DNA of 6,325 nt from Alkanindiges sp. (GCA_030152125.1 JASLIR010000208.1:1-6325); one strand, 5' to 3'. Positions 1 through 5,708 are shown, counted from the stretch's first letter. Numbers and translations: made by a program. The notes: generated from the sequence alone by a model not told the origin.

Positions 1-228
1 CGACGATGTGGCATACGCACAAAAGCTTACGGCCGCTACCTGAAATTGCCAGTGCTATACTGGTACTTAGTGGGCGCGAGGGACAGTCATCTCGAGGACT
101 ACCGCGCTATCAGAATAAAAAATGTTCAGGTGATGAACGGAAAAAAGTGCGTGGCGCATTATAGTCATTTTTTTGAGTAAAGCCAGCTATTTTTTACACA
201 ATTCTTGTTTTATTGCTTGAATGATACT
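1..228. other. Left-edge stretch with no supported gene
   Basis: No convincing coding region is visible here. A 52-codon plus-strand frame (6-164) lacks a ribosome binding site and recognisable content. A minus-strand frame stays open from about position 107 to the left edge without a good start codon, so a gene continuing leftward cannot be excluded. A small dyad, CCAGT/ACTGG (49-53/59-63), is present. From about 160 the sequence becomes AT-rich with T-runs, as expected of intergenic DNA. Confidence 0.4.
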
Positions 229-275
229 TTAAGCCGCATTTCCTGGCCTGCTTTTGGCCCTGGCATGCGGCTTAA
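229..275. repeat. Long perfect-stem inverted repeat (stem-loop)
   Basis: The arms TTAAGCCGCAT (229-239) and ATGCGGCTTAA (265-275) are perfect 11-bp complements. They enclose 25 nt that can fold further through GGCC (245-248) pairing with GGCC (256-259). No T-run follows on either strand, so it is not a standard intrinsic terminator. It lies downstream of the small lipoprotein gene, past that gene's own terminator candidate. It could be a protein-binding dyad, an mRNA 3'-end stabiliser or a small dispersed repeat. Confidence 0.6.
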
Positions 276-293
276 GCAACGGTAATGAATAGC

Positions 294-323
294 AAAAATG
301 CCTCAACACCACCGCCAGGCATT
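294..323 (-). terminator. Probable intrinsic terminator of the lipoprotein gene
   Basis: Read on the minus strand, AATGCCT (323-317) pairs with AGGCATT (303-297) around a 13-nt loop, and a run of five T (298-294) follows. The upstream arm overlaps the TAA stop codon (322-324) of the small lipoprotein gene, so transcription would end right after translation. The stem is short at 7 bp, so efficiency may be moderate. Confidence 0.55.
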
Positions 324-639
324 ATTTGGGTTGCATGGGCTGGGTCATCAGGGGTTGTTTCACCACGTTACTGATTGGGTTCTGGGTCTGGGTATTTAAA
401 AACTGGTCATACGATTGCTGGGTTTGCTCCTCACGGGCAAAGCGCAAGGTTTTCAGGCGTTCACACTCCACGGCCTCCATGTTTTTGGGGCACTGGATGA
501 TAATGCTGGTTTTCAGCACCGCCGTATCAGACTCCGCAGTGGCCCTTAATTCACGGTCCGATAGTTCTTTAGCAGCAAAGCCTGCAGTGCTGCAAGCAGA
601 CAATAGCACCACAAGCATTAACTTCATTTTGGTCATCAT
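322..639 (-). CDS. Small predicted lipoprotein of unknown function
   Basis: This short exported protein has no recognised function. The open frame begins with GTG at 646-648, but the ATG at 637-639 (third codon after it) fits better: AAGAG lies about 10 nt upstream of that ATG, whereas it nearly touches the GTG. From that ATG the product is about 105 residues. A lysine-containing N-terminus leads into a hydrophobic stretch (LMLVVLL) ending in LSAC, a good lipobox. This predicts lipidation at Cys16 (Cys19 from the GTG), and Ser at +2 favours the outer membrane. A nearby GFA-A site could instead be cut by signal peptidase I. The mature part has two further cysteines, in QCP and VEC about nine residues apart, which could form a disulfide, and a Gln/Thr/Pro-rich tail. 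Its mature start (KELSDRELR) resembles that of the upstream gene product. It is probably transcribed separately, since about 140 nt separate the two genes. Confidence 0.7.
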   Translation of the reverse strand: MMTKMKLMLVVLLSACSTAGFAAKELSDRELRATAESDTAVLKTSIIIQCPKNMEAVECERLKTLRFAREEQTQQSYDQFLNTQTQNPISNVVKQPLMTQPMQPK

Positions 640-657
640 ATTGTTCACGCTCTTATT

Positions 658-683
658 TTTTATAATACCAGGCCATTATAAAA
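658..683 (-). promoter_or_regulatory. AT-rich dyad over a -10-like box upstream of the lipoprotein gene
   Basis: TTTTATAAT (658-666) and ATTATAAAA (675-683) form a perfect 9-bp inverted repeat with an 8-nt centre. The minus strand of the right arm contains a consensus TATAAT (680-675), about 36 nt upstream of the preferred ATG at 639. No good -35 hexamer sits at the expected distance, so an activator or a weak promoter is possible. The dyad may be an operator, or a by-product of two TATAAT-like sequences facing each other. Confidence 0.35.
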
Positions 684-778
684 GAACCTGCCCGGTAAGG
701 CATACCGTTTATCTATCAACACAGGATACATACAATCCGCCACAAAACCCGGCAGTGCAGCAGTTGCAGCACAGAAAA

Positions 779-1189
779 TTACTGCGTGGAATAAAACCAG
801 ATCACTGTCGGGTCTTTGGCCAGCATACTTTTTCTATATTCCAGCCAGCGCTGTTGCAGCAGGTCGGTATTTCTAGCCTCTGCAGCACGGCGGGCATCCT
901 GAATCAGGGTTTGCTGAGAGGATACTTTCAGTAAAGAGACCGGCGCCTGTTGCAACTGGCCATTGCCCTGCTCATTCTCGCGCTGCAAATAATCCAGCTG
1001 CTCTGCCGCTATACCCGTCACCCCACCGCTAGCCAGCAACTCGGTGCTGTTACGCATTTCATCTTCAGAAAGCAGCTGTACCGCCAGCACCGCCGGACTT
1101 GCCGCCAGCAATATAAGCAGTAAGGCACTGCCTGGCCATGTAAAACCCGGTTTTGCTTTTTTTGATTTAATCGTTAATTGCTTTGACAT
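779..1189 (-). CDS. Small secreted or periplasmic protein of unknown function
   Basis: This 136-residue product is not recognised. It starts at ATG (1187-1189), with AGAGG six nucleotides upstream. The N-terminus is basic (six Lys in the first 13 residues), followed by a hydrophobic segment (about residues 21-36) ending in AVLA. This is a classical signal peptidase I site after Ala36, leaving about 100 mature residues. The mature part opens with a VQLLSEDEMR segment, then is rich in Gln, Glu, Leu and Ala (mostly helical in appearance, about residues 55-125), and ends in a Trp/Tyr-containing tail. It has no cysteines and no second membrane segment, so a periplasmic or secreted location is likely. 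The LSEDEMR start recalls LSDRELR in the lipoprotein encoded downstream, hinting at distant kinship or a shared export or assembly motif. Assignment as a real gene rests on the signal peptide, start context and coding-like composition. Confidence 0.7.
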   Translation of the reverse strand: MSKQLTIKSKKAKPGFTWPGSALLLILLAASPAVLAVQLLSEDEMRNSTELLASGGVTGIAAEQLDYLQRENEQGNGQLQQAPVSLLKVSSQQTLIQDARRAAEARNTDLLQQRWLEYRKSMLAKDPTVIWFYSTQ

Positions 1190-1216
1190 ACCACACCTCT
1201 ACATAAGCCATCACAT

Positions 1217-1236
1217 AACGCTGATTTTCCAGCGTT
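1217..1236 (-). other. Leader hairpin upstream of the secreted-protein gene
   Basis: AACGCTG (1217-1223) and CAGCGTT (1230-1236) form a perfect 7-bp stem with a 6-nt loop, 28-47 nt before the ATG at 1189. It lies in the probable 5' leader of the secreted-protein gene. It has no T-tail, so it is not an intrinsic terminator. It could influence mRNA stability or be a regulator site. No convincing sigma70 promoter is obvious in the interval 1237-1300. Confidence 0.4.
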
Positions 1237-1302
1237 GACGTCCCTATAAACGCGGCGATCTATTTTCTTTATTTTAGGGCAACATGTCCAAATAGCAACC
1301 AT

Positions 1303-1332
1303 AAAAAAGGCACTCCGATGAGTGCCTTTTTT
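1303..1332. terminator. Strong bidirectional intrinsic terminator downstream of ettA
   Basis: A 13-bp perfect stem is formed by AAAAAAGGCACTC (1303-1315) and GAGTGCCTTTTTT (1320-1332) around a CGAT tetraloop. Both strands have a GC-rich stem base followed by a six-T run. It begins about 24 nt past the ettA stop codon (1356-1358) and should end ettA transcription on the minus strand. Its symmetry would also stop plus-strand read-through. Confidence 0.92.
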
Positions 1333-1355
1333 CAGCTCAGGCCATGCAAGCCTGA

Positions 1356-3017
1356 TTAGCCACCAATTTTTCTATACTTGGCGCGCTTGGGTCCTGCATT
1401 GGAGCCCAACTGTTTTTTACGGTAGGTTTCATATTCGCTGTAGTTGCCATCAAACCACTGCGGACCTTCATCTTCAAAGGCCAGAATATGGGTGGCAATA
1501 CGGTCCAGGAACCAGCGATCATGTGATACTACCAACACGGTACCAGGGAACACCTGAATCGCTTCTTCCAGGGCACGCAGGGTTTCTACGTCCAGGTCGT
1601 TAGATGGTTCATCGAGCAGGATAACGTTAGCGCCCTGACGCAAAGTTTTAGCCAGTTGCAGGCGGTTACGCTCACCACCGGACAACTCGCCCACACGCTT
1701 CTGCTGGTCCTGGCCTTTAAAGTTAAAGCGGCCAATATAAGCACGTGAGGGGGTTTCATATTCACCAATGACAATCATGTCCAGACCGTCAGACACTTCT
1801 TCCCATACGGTTTTGGAGTTATCCAGTGAATCACGCATCTGACCCACATAGGCTACCTTCACTGTTTCACCAACAGTTACAGTACCTGTGTCCGGTTTTT
1901 GGTCACCGGTAATCATACGGAACAGGGTGGTTTTACCCGCACCATTGGCACCTACAATACCCACAATCGCAGTAGGTGGCACAGTAAAGCTCAGGTTTTC
2001 GTATAATAGACGGTCACCAAATGATTTGCTGATGCCTTCTACTTCAACCACTTTGTTACCTAAACGTGGTCCTGGTGGAATATAAATTTCAGCAGTTTCG
2101 TTACGTTGCTGGAATTCACGCGAGTTCAACTCTTCAAAGCGTTCAATACGTGCTTTAGATTTTGCCTGCTGGCCTTTAGCGTTTTTACGTACCCACTCCA
2201 GCTCGTGCTTCAATGCTTTAGCAAAGGCTTCTTCCTGCTTGTTCTCTTGTTCTAAACGCGCAGTTTTCTGTTCCAGCCAGTTGGTGTAGTTGCCCTGGTA
2301 AGGAATACCATGACCACGGTCAAGTTCCAGAATCCACTCGGCCACGTTATCCAGGAAGTAGCGATCGTGGGTAATGGCTACAATAGTACCCGGGAAGTCT
2401 TTCAGGAAACGCTCCAGCCAGGATACCGACTCGGCATCCAGATGGTTGGTTGGTTCGTCCAGCAGCAGCATGTCCGGCTTGGACAGCAACAAGCGGCACA
2501 AAGCCACACGGCGGCGCTCACCACCCGACAGCTTGTTTACATCAGCATCCCACGGTGGCAAACGCAAGGCATCCGCAGCCTGTTCCAGCTGGTTATTCAG
2601 GTTGTGCGCATCCCAGGACTGGATAATCGCTTCCAGTTTTTCCTGCTCTTTGGCCAGTGCATCAAAATCGGCATCTTCAGCCGCATACTCAGCAAACACT
2701 TCATCCAGACGCGCCAAGGCATCCAGTGGCTCTCGCAAGCCATCTTCCACGTTGCCACGTACATCCTTATTCGGGTCTAACGGTGGTTCCTGCTCCAGAT
2801 AACCAATCTTGATACCCGGCTGCGCACGCGCTTCACCATTAAAATCCTTGTCCACACCCGCCATAATACGCAGTAAGGTAGACTTACCGGCACCATTCAG
2901 GCCCAGCACACCAATCTTGGCGCCGGGGAAAAATGACAGAGAGATATCCTTCAGGATTTCGCGCTTGGGCGGAACCAGTTTGGATACCTTGTTCATGGTA
3001 TAAATATATTGAGCCAC
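1356..3017 (-). CDS. ettA: EttA, energy-dependent translational throttle (ABC-F ATPase)
   Basis: EttA is a cytoplasmic ABC-F protein that binds the ribosomal E site and gates entry into elongation according to ATP/ADP ratio. The 553 residues compare with about 555 in E. coli. Two nucleotide-binding domains are visible. Domain 1 has Walker A GLNGAGKST (39-47), signature LSGGE (163-167) and Walker B ending in the DEP motif with Glu188. Domain 2 has GANGAGKTT (356-364), LSGGE (445-449) and catalytic Glu470. Glu188 and Glu470 are at the same positions as in the E. coli protein. A charged Lys/Glu/Gln-rich helical linker (about 245-310) is the P-site tRNA interaction motif. There is no membrane domain, so it is not a transporter. 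The start is GTG (3015-3017), giving the conserved MAQYIYTM N-terminus, with AGGA about 7 nt upstream. The gene stands alone between its terminator and the 268-bp repeat. All motifs are intact. Confidence 0.97.
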   Translation of the reverse strand: MAQYIYTMNKVSKLVPPKREILKDISLSFFPGAKIGVLGLNGAGKSTLLRIMAGVDKDFNGEARAQPGIKIGYLEQEPPLDPNKDVRGNVEDGLREPLDALARLDEVFAEYAAEDADFDALAKEQEKLEAIIQSWDAHNLNNQLEQAADALRLPPWDADVNKLSGGERRRVALCRLLLSKPDMLLLDEPTNHLDAESVSWLERFLKDFPGTIVAITHDRYFLDNVAEWILELDRGHGIPYQGNYTNWLEQKTARLEQENKQEEAFAKALKHELEWVRKNAKGQQAKSKARIERFEELNSREFQQRNETAEIYIPPGPRLGNKVVEVEGISKSFGDRLLYENLSFTVPPTAIVGIVGANGAGKTTLFRMITGDQKPDTGTVTVGETVKVAYVGQMRDSLDNSKTVWEEVSDGLDMIVIGEYETPSRAYIGRFNFKGQDQQKRVGELSGGERNRLQLAKTLRQGANVILLDEPSNDLDVETLRALEEAIQVFPGTVLVVSHDRWFLDRIATHILAFEDEGPQWFDGNYSEYETYRKKQLGSNAGPKRAKYRKIGG

Positions 3018-3129
3018 TGGGGATTCCTATCTATTACAACATCGGTCTATCGCAAAACCGGCATTGCACATCACAACAAAAATAAAAAATGATCGCCTGA
3101 TCGTAAAAACATGAGAAAATTTGCCGCGT

Positions 3130-3160
3130 AGTATAACTGATTTAGAGGGCTTGTTGACAA
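3130..3160 (-). promoter_or_regulatory. Possible ettA promoter using the repeat's end as -35
   Basis: On the minus strand TATACT (3135-3130) is a good -10 box. TTGTCA (3160-3155) is a -35-like hexamer 19 bp further upstream, inside the inverted end of the 268-bp repeat. The spacing is longer than the preferred 17 bp and the resulting leader would exceed 100 nt. A promoter nearer the GTG start remains possible, though none was clear. Confidence 0.25.
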
Positions 3161-3413
3161 TTCATATACTGTTGCGACAGAGGATGTTTTTTAGGCGATG
3201 CAAGGCATGAATTGCGATATTTAGTCATTTTAAATGAGCAATGAATAACGCAGTAGCGGCAAAAAACATCCCTGTCCTTTCAGGTTGTGGCTAAAATTAC
3301 CCCAAACTTCGTTGTGAAACTTAGCAAGGGCTCGCCATTGCCTGCGTTTCACGCCTTGTTTGATCTAATTTTAGCCGACAACGCAATCAGCAAATGAAAT
3401 GTAAACAAGCCCT
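3146..3413 (+). mobile_element. 268-bp MITE-like repeat, copy 1
   Basis: This is a non-coding repeat matching 5709-5976 over its whole length without gaps, with about 30 mismatches by eye (about 89% identity). Its ends are inverted: AGGGCTTGTTGACAATTC at the left against the complement of GAAATGTAAACAAGCCCT at the right (two mismatches in 18). TA is present at the right border (3413-3414); the left has GA (3145-3146). Two hairpins fill the interior. Hairpin A has arms 3177-3192 and 3261-3275 (core GGATGTTTTTT/AAAAAACATCC). Hairpin B has arms 3284-3299 and 3366-3382 (core GGCTAAAATTA/TAATTTTAGCC), with further pairing inside both. No transposase frame is present, so it would depend on an enzyme encoded elsewhere. 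The parent family is undecided: TA-targeting IS630-like elements or an IS5 subgroup are candidates. Confidence 0.85.
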
Positions 3414-3509
3414 AAGAAGTCACGCATTTTTCATAAATACTTACATTGAAATTTTCTCAAATAACCTGCCCGGCACCTGCGGCCAAAGTCTAATTGCCAT
3501 TTTTAAATT

Positions 3510-3525
3510 TTGAGCAATTACTTTA
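3510..3525. promoter_or_regulatory. 16-bp dyad upstream of acr1, distal copy
   Basis: TTGAGCAATTACTTTA matches the dyad TAGAGYAATTRCTCTA at 14 of 16 positions. It lies about 80 bp upstream of the copy that overlaps the promoter. Its distance would suit a cooperative or looping operator. Confidence 0.45.
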
Positions 3526-3552
3526 ATTTTAATTAAGCTATTATTTAGAAAT

Positions 3553-3568
3553 TAGAGCAAAGACTTGA
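3553..3568. promoter_or_regulatory. 16-bp dyad upstream of acr1, weak middle copy
   Basis: TAGAGCAAAGACTTGA has one intact half-site (TAGAGCAA, 3553-3560) and a decayed second half, about 12 of 16 matches to TAGAGYAATTRCTCTA. It overlaps the first bases of the -35 hexamer TTGATG (3565-3570) of the acr1 promoter candidate. It is the least certain of the five sites. Confidence 0.3.
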
Positions 3569-3594
3569 TGATTTTTTGATCTATTTTTTAGAAT
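3565..3594 (+). promoter_or_regulatory. Candidate sigma70 promoter of acr1
   Basis: TTGATG (3565-3570) and TAGAAT (3589-3594), 18 bp apart, form the best -35/-10 pair in the interval. The -10 box lies inside the 16-bp dyad at 3589-3604 and the -35 touches another dyad match, an arrangement typical of repression. Transcription would begin near 3601, giving a leader of about 160 nt. An alternative -10-like TATATT (3705-3710) is closer to the gene but has no matching -35. Confidence 0.45.
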
Positions 3595-3604
3595 AATTGC
3601 TCTA
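3589..3604. promoter_or_regulatory. 16-bp operator-like dyad upstream of acr1, promoter-proximal copy
   Basis: TAGAATAATTGCTCTA differs at one base from the sequence at 5638-5653 upstream of the HD gene. It covers the -10 box of the acr1 promoter candidate. Immediately downstream the sequence continues so that TTGCTC (3597-3602) and GAGCAA (3607-3612) form another small inverted repeat. The size and symmetry suit a TetR-family dimer. Confidence 0.55.
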
Positions 3605-3763
3605 GAGAGCAAAAATATATTTATTTAAATTCAAATAATTATAATTTTTTAGCTTATTTTTTGATCCGACGAACGGTGTATATTTTTTTTTGCCATTGCA
3701 TAACTATATTCACATCAAATACGGCAATTAGTATTTAGTTCTTTTAAACAGGAATGGACCATT

Positions 3764-4672
3764 ATGACAACACAATTTCGCTCAGCCTTACCCAAGGTCG
3801 TTAAAAACAAAGTAGCCCTGATTACCGGCGCCTCCAGCGGTATAGGCCTGACTGTAGCACAGCAACTGGCCGCTGCTGGTGCCCATGTATTACTGGTAGC
3901 GCGTACCAAAGAAAAACTGGATCTGGTTAAAGCAGAGATTGAACAGGCTGGCGGCAAGGCCTCGGTATTTCCATGTGACCTGAACAGCATGGAATCGATT
4001 GATGAATGCGCCCAGCAGATTCTGGCTGAAGTAGGTCATATTGACATCCTGATCAACAATGCCGGCCGTTCCATCCGCCGTGCCGTGAATGAGTCCATCG
4101 ACCGCTTCCATGACTTTGAGCGCACCATGCAGCTAAACTACTTTGGTGCCATCCGTTTAATTCTGGGCGTGCTGCCACACATGATCAACCGTAAAAGCGG
4201 CCATATCATCAACATCAGCTCCATTGGTGTACTGGCCAATGCCCCGCGCTTTTCTGCCTATGTGGCCAGTAAAGCGGCACTGGATGCGTTTAGCCGTTGC
4301 CTGTCCGCTGAAGTACGTGCACATAAAATTCACTTCACTTCTATTTACATGCCGCTGGTGCGCACCCCAATGATCGCGCCAACCACCATCTATAAGTACA
4401 TTCCAACACTTAGCCCGCAGCAGGCGGCTGACCTGGTGGCCGAAGCCCTGATTAAAAAGCCAAAAAGCATTGCCACAGCGGTAGGCACCTTTGCCGCTGT
4501 CAGCTATGCGCTGGCACCCAAATTTAATGACTTTGTATTGTCCGTAGGCTATCGCCTGTTCCCCAGCTCTACTGCTGCCAAGGGCAAAAAGGCGGAAGCG
4601 GTACAACAAACCGGCAAGCTCAACCTGAAACAGAAACTGTTTGTACGTCTGTTCCCGGGCGAGCACTGGTAA
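3764..4672 (+). CDS. acr1: Acr1-type fatty acyl-CoA reductase (short-chain dehydrogenase)
   Basis: It is predicted to reduce long-chain acyl-CoA to fatty aldehyde with NADPH, the first step toward fatty alcohols and wax esters in Acinetobacter and relatives. The 302 residues form a short-chain dehydrogenase/reductase fold: TGASSGIG (21-28) for cofactor, Arg47 consistent with NADPH, Asp72, NNAG (98-101), Asn125, and catalytic Ser153, Tyr166 and Lys170 (YVASK). Similarity to Acinetobacter Acr1 is high along the chain, including the segment after NNAG (RSIRRAV), the stretch around YMPLVRTPMIAPT and the final LFPGEHW. A basic insert (about 270-290) is longer than I recall for Acr1. ATG (3764-3766) is preceded by AGGA about 10 nt upstream and gives a normal N-terminus. 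The gene is monocistronic, has its own terminator and faces the HD gene. Dyads upstream suggest repression. Activity on acyl-CoA rather than another carbonyl substrate is inferred from similarity. Confidence 0.9.
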   Translation: MTTQFRSALPKVVKNKVALITGASSGIGLTVAQQLAAAGAHVLLVARTKEKLDLVKAEIEQAGGKASVFPCDLNSMESIDECAQQILAEVGHIDILINNAGRSIRRAVNESIDRFHDFERTMQLNYFGAIRLILGVLPHMINRKSGHIINISSIGVLANAPRFSAYVASKAALDAFSRCLSAEVRAHKIHFTSIYMPLVRTPMIAPTTIYKYIPTLSPQQAADLVAEALIKKPKSIATAVGTFAAVSYALAPKFNDFVLSVGYRLFPSSTAAKGKKAEAVQQTGKLNLKQKLFVRLFPGEHW

Positions 4673-4725
4673 GCTTTAACTGCCCCAGCCTGACAAGCCG
4701 TACAGGCTGAGTGTTAAACCCTTGA

Positions 4726-4769
4726 CAGGTCGCTGGAATTTCTCCCAATCCTGTAATTTTAGCGACCTG
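4726..4769. repeat. Perfect 9-bp inverted repeat between convergent genes
   Basis: CAGGTCGCT (4726-4734) and AGCGACCTG (4761-4769) are perfect complements around 26 nt. A smaller stem, CAGCCTG/CAGGCTG (4686-4692/4703-4709), precedes it. Neither is followed by a T-run, so they are not standard terminators by themselves. They sit between the converging acr1 and HD genes and may protect mRNA 3' ends or aid transcription stopping. Confidence 0.5.
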
Positions 4770-4773
4770 GATA

Positions 4774-4798
4774 CAGGGTAATTTATACCCTGCTTTTT
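4774..4798 (+). terminator. Intrinsic terminator of acr1
   Basis: CAGGGTA (4774-4780) pairs perfectly with TACCCTG (4786-4792) around ATTTA, followed by C and five T. This is a good plus-strand intrinsic terminator about 100 nt after the acr1 stop codon. On the minus strand it lacks a T-run, so it does not clearly terminate the HD gene. Confidence 0.75.
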
Positions 4799-4828
4799 AT
4801 GCCCTGTTCTTATAGTCTGCTTTGAAGG

Positions 4829-5626
4829 TCAGTCCTGATAGGGATTGGTTTTCAAATACAGCTCAAAGCCCATATCCAGCATTAATGCAGTGCGCGATTT
4901 TGGCCTCACTTTCGCCTCATCCCTGGTAAATGCCAGAAATGCCTCATTAAAGTTTAGGCGTGGATAAGCCGCCAGCACATCCTGCCGGTAGGCCACAGGC
5001 AACTCCTGCATACGCAAACCAATCACATCACAGGCAGTGGCCTGCTGCAGTGCATGCGCTTCACTACCTTCGGATAATGGCACATAGGCATTCATATGCA
5101 GGCAAATCATATCAAACAATAAATCCTGCTTTAGTTCTGGCCAGCCCTGCTGCTTTGCCCAGTCTGCTGCTGCATAAGCCCCTTGCCCGGCAAAACACTG
5201 GCAGTCTGGATGGTAATGGTGATATTTACTGGCCACCCCTAAATCATGCAACAAGCACCCGGCTGCCAGCAACTCCTGATCAACCGGCAAATGCGCCAGC
5301 CGTGCAAATGCCGCTGCATAAAACCAGGTACGGATGGAATGATTAAGCACCGCTTCACTGGCACAATCCTGTACTTCCTGCAAGGCTTGCCGGGTGTCAT
5401 AACTGTCCGGTAGCTGCAGGGTATCCACCGTTAAATGGATGGCCGGATTTGGCGCTGCCTTGCGATGCGCAGCCCAGTGCATTTTGCCCAGCTGCTGCAT
5501 GGTGGGTGTCAGTGAGCGGGCTATTAAATGCAGTCTGTCCTTAAAGGACAAGCGTCCCTGGGTATGCTGCAACCAGGCTTTACGGCCAATCTGGTGTTCT
5601 GCCACAGTATTGAGCTGAGCGTTCAT
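4829..5626 (-). CDS. HD-domain metal-dependent hydrolase, resembling cyanamide-hydratase-like proteins
   Basis: This 265-residue soluble protein carries an HD superfamily domain in its middle. Likely metal ligands are His96 (in LNHSIRTW), the His127-Asp128 pair (LLHDLG) and Asp200 (TACDVIG), with His177 (CLHMN) as a further candidate. The pattern NHSIRTWFYAAAFA followed by LLHDLG resembles the branch of HD proteins that includes cyanamide hydratase, though other HD hydrolases act on nucleotides or phosphate esters. The substrate cannot be told. Residues 1-60 are a variable N-terminal helical region. There is no signal peptide or membrane segment. The start ATG (5624-5626) has AAGG six nucleotides upstream. 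A promoter with two operator-like dyads lies directly upstream, one dyad type being shared with acr1, so the two convergent genes may be switched together. A link to lipid or alkane metabolism rests on that shared site alone. Confidence 0.85.
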   Translation of the reverse strand: MNAQLNTVAEHQIGRKAWLQHTQGRLSFKDRLHLIARSLTPTMQQLGKMHWAAHRKAAPNPAIHLTVDTLQLPDSYDTRQALQEVQDCASEAVLNHSIRTWFYAAAFARLAHLPVDQELLAAGCLLHDLGVASKYHHYHPDCQCFAGQGAYAAADWAKQQGWPELKQDLLFDMICLHMNAYVPLSEGSEAHALQQATACDVIGLRMQELPVAYRQDVLAAYPRLNFNEAFLAFTRDEAKVRPKSRTALMLDMGFELYLKTNPYQD

Positions 5627-5637
5627 AACATGCCTTT

Positions 5638-5653
5638 TAGAGTAATTGCTCTA
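5638..5653. promoter_or_regulatory. 16-bp operator-like dyad upstream of the HD gene, proximal copy
   Basis: TAGAGTAATTGCTCTA is a near-perfect palindrome with one non-complementary position per arm. It lies just upstream of the AAGG ribosome binding site and at or just past the expected transcription start of the HD gene. It differs by one base from 3589-3604 upstream of acr1. Confidence 0.6.
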
Positions 5654-5656
5654 TTT

Positions 5657-5672
5657 TAGAGTTTTTACTCTA
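5657..5672. promoter_or_regulatory. 16-bp operator-like dyad upstream of the HD gene, distal copy
   Basis: TAGAGTTTTTACTCTA is a perfect inverted repeat (TAGAGT/ACTCTA with a 4-nt centre). It starts 19 bp from the proximal copy, close to two helical turns, so two dimers could bind the same face. It overlaps the -10 box of the HD promoter candidate. Confidence 0.6.
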
Positions 5673-5690
5673 ATTGCAGCGAAAGGTCAA
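5662..5690 (-). promoter_or_regulatory. Candidate sigma70 promoter of the HD gene
   Basis: On the minus strand TTGACC (5690-5685) and TAAAAA (5667-5662) are separated by exactly 17 bp. Transcription would begin near 5655, giving a leader of about 30 nt. The -10 box is inside one dyad (5657-5672) and the start region borders the other, as expected for a repressed promoter. The -35 lies outside the 268-bp repeat by about 19 bp, so the repeat did not create it. Confidence 0.55.
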
Positions 5691-5708
5691 TATTTAACGC
5701 GGTTATTT

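Larger units (their letters stand above)
3414..3763 (+). promoter_or_regulatory. AT-rich control region and long leader of acr1
   Basis: These 350 bases lack any gene and are far more AT-rich than the flanking coding DNA, with many A- and T-runs. They contain three matches to the 16-bp dyad shared with the HD gene (3510-3525, 3553-3568, 3589-3604) and a promoter candidate at 3565-3594. If that promoter is used, the mRNA leader is about 160 nt. The stretch 3605-3763 is then mostly A/T, with a weak TTGCC/GGCAA pairing (about 3690-3726). Such AT content is also a typical target for H-NS-like silencers, which is inference only. Confidence 0.55.

Noticed and set aside
6..164. 52-codon plus-strand frame at the left edge
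   Set aside because: No ribosome binding site, no recognisable domain, and AT-rich intergenic character toward its end.
326..934. 202-codon plus-strand open frame
   Set aside because: It runs opposite to two minus-strand genes with signal peptides and good start contexts, has no ribosome binding site, and its product looks like an antisense shadow.
2310..2802. Two plus-strand open frames opposite ettA
   Set aside because: Both overlap a fully conserved ABC-F gene on the other strand; they are by-products of its codon use.
3154..3170. TTGACA and TATACT in the repeat's left end as an inward promoter
   Set aside because: The hexamers are only 5 bp apart, and the second copy lacks TATACT.
3146..3413. 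Repeat as an rRNA, tRNA or CRISPR-type feature
   Set aside because: No cloverleaf, no short regularly spaced repeats and no rRNA motifs; the inverted ends and a second full copy fit a transposable element better.
4157..4666. 169-codon minus-strand frame opposite acr1
   Set aside because: Antisense shadow of an intact reductase gene; its product has no recognisable domain.
4726..4769. 9-bp inverted repeat as an intrinsic terminator
   Set aside because: The loop is 26 nt and no T-run follows on either strand; the hairpin at 4774-4792 with its T-tail is the better terminator.
4960..5346. 128-codon plus-strand frame opposite the HD gene
   Set aside because: Shadow of the HD-domain gene, rich in Pro, His and Ala as expected of the reverse frame, with no plausible start signal.
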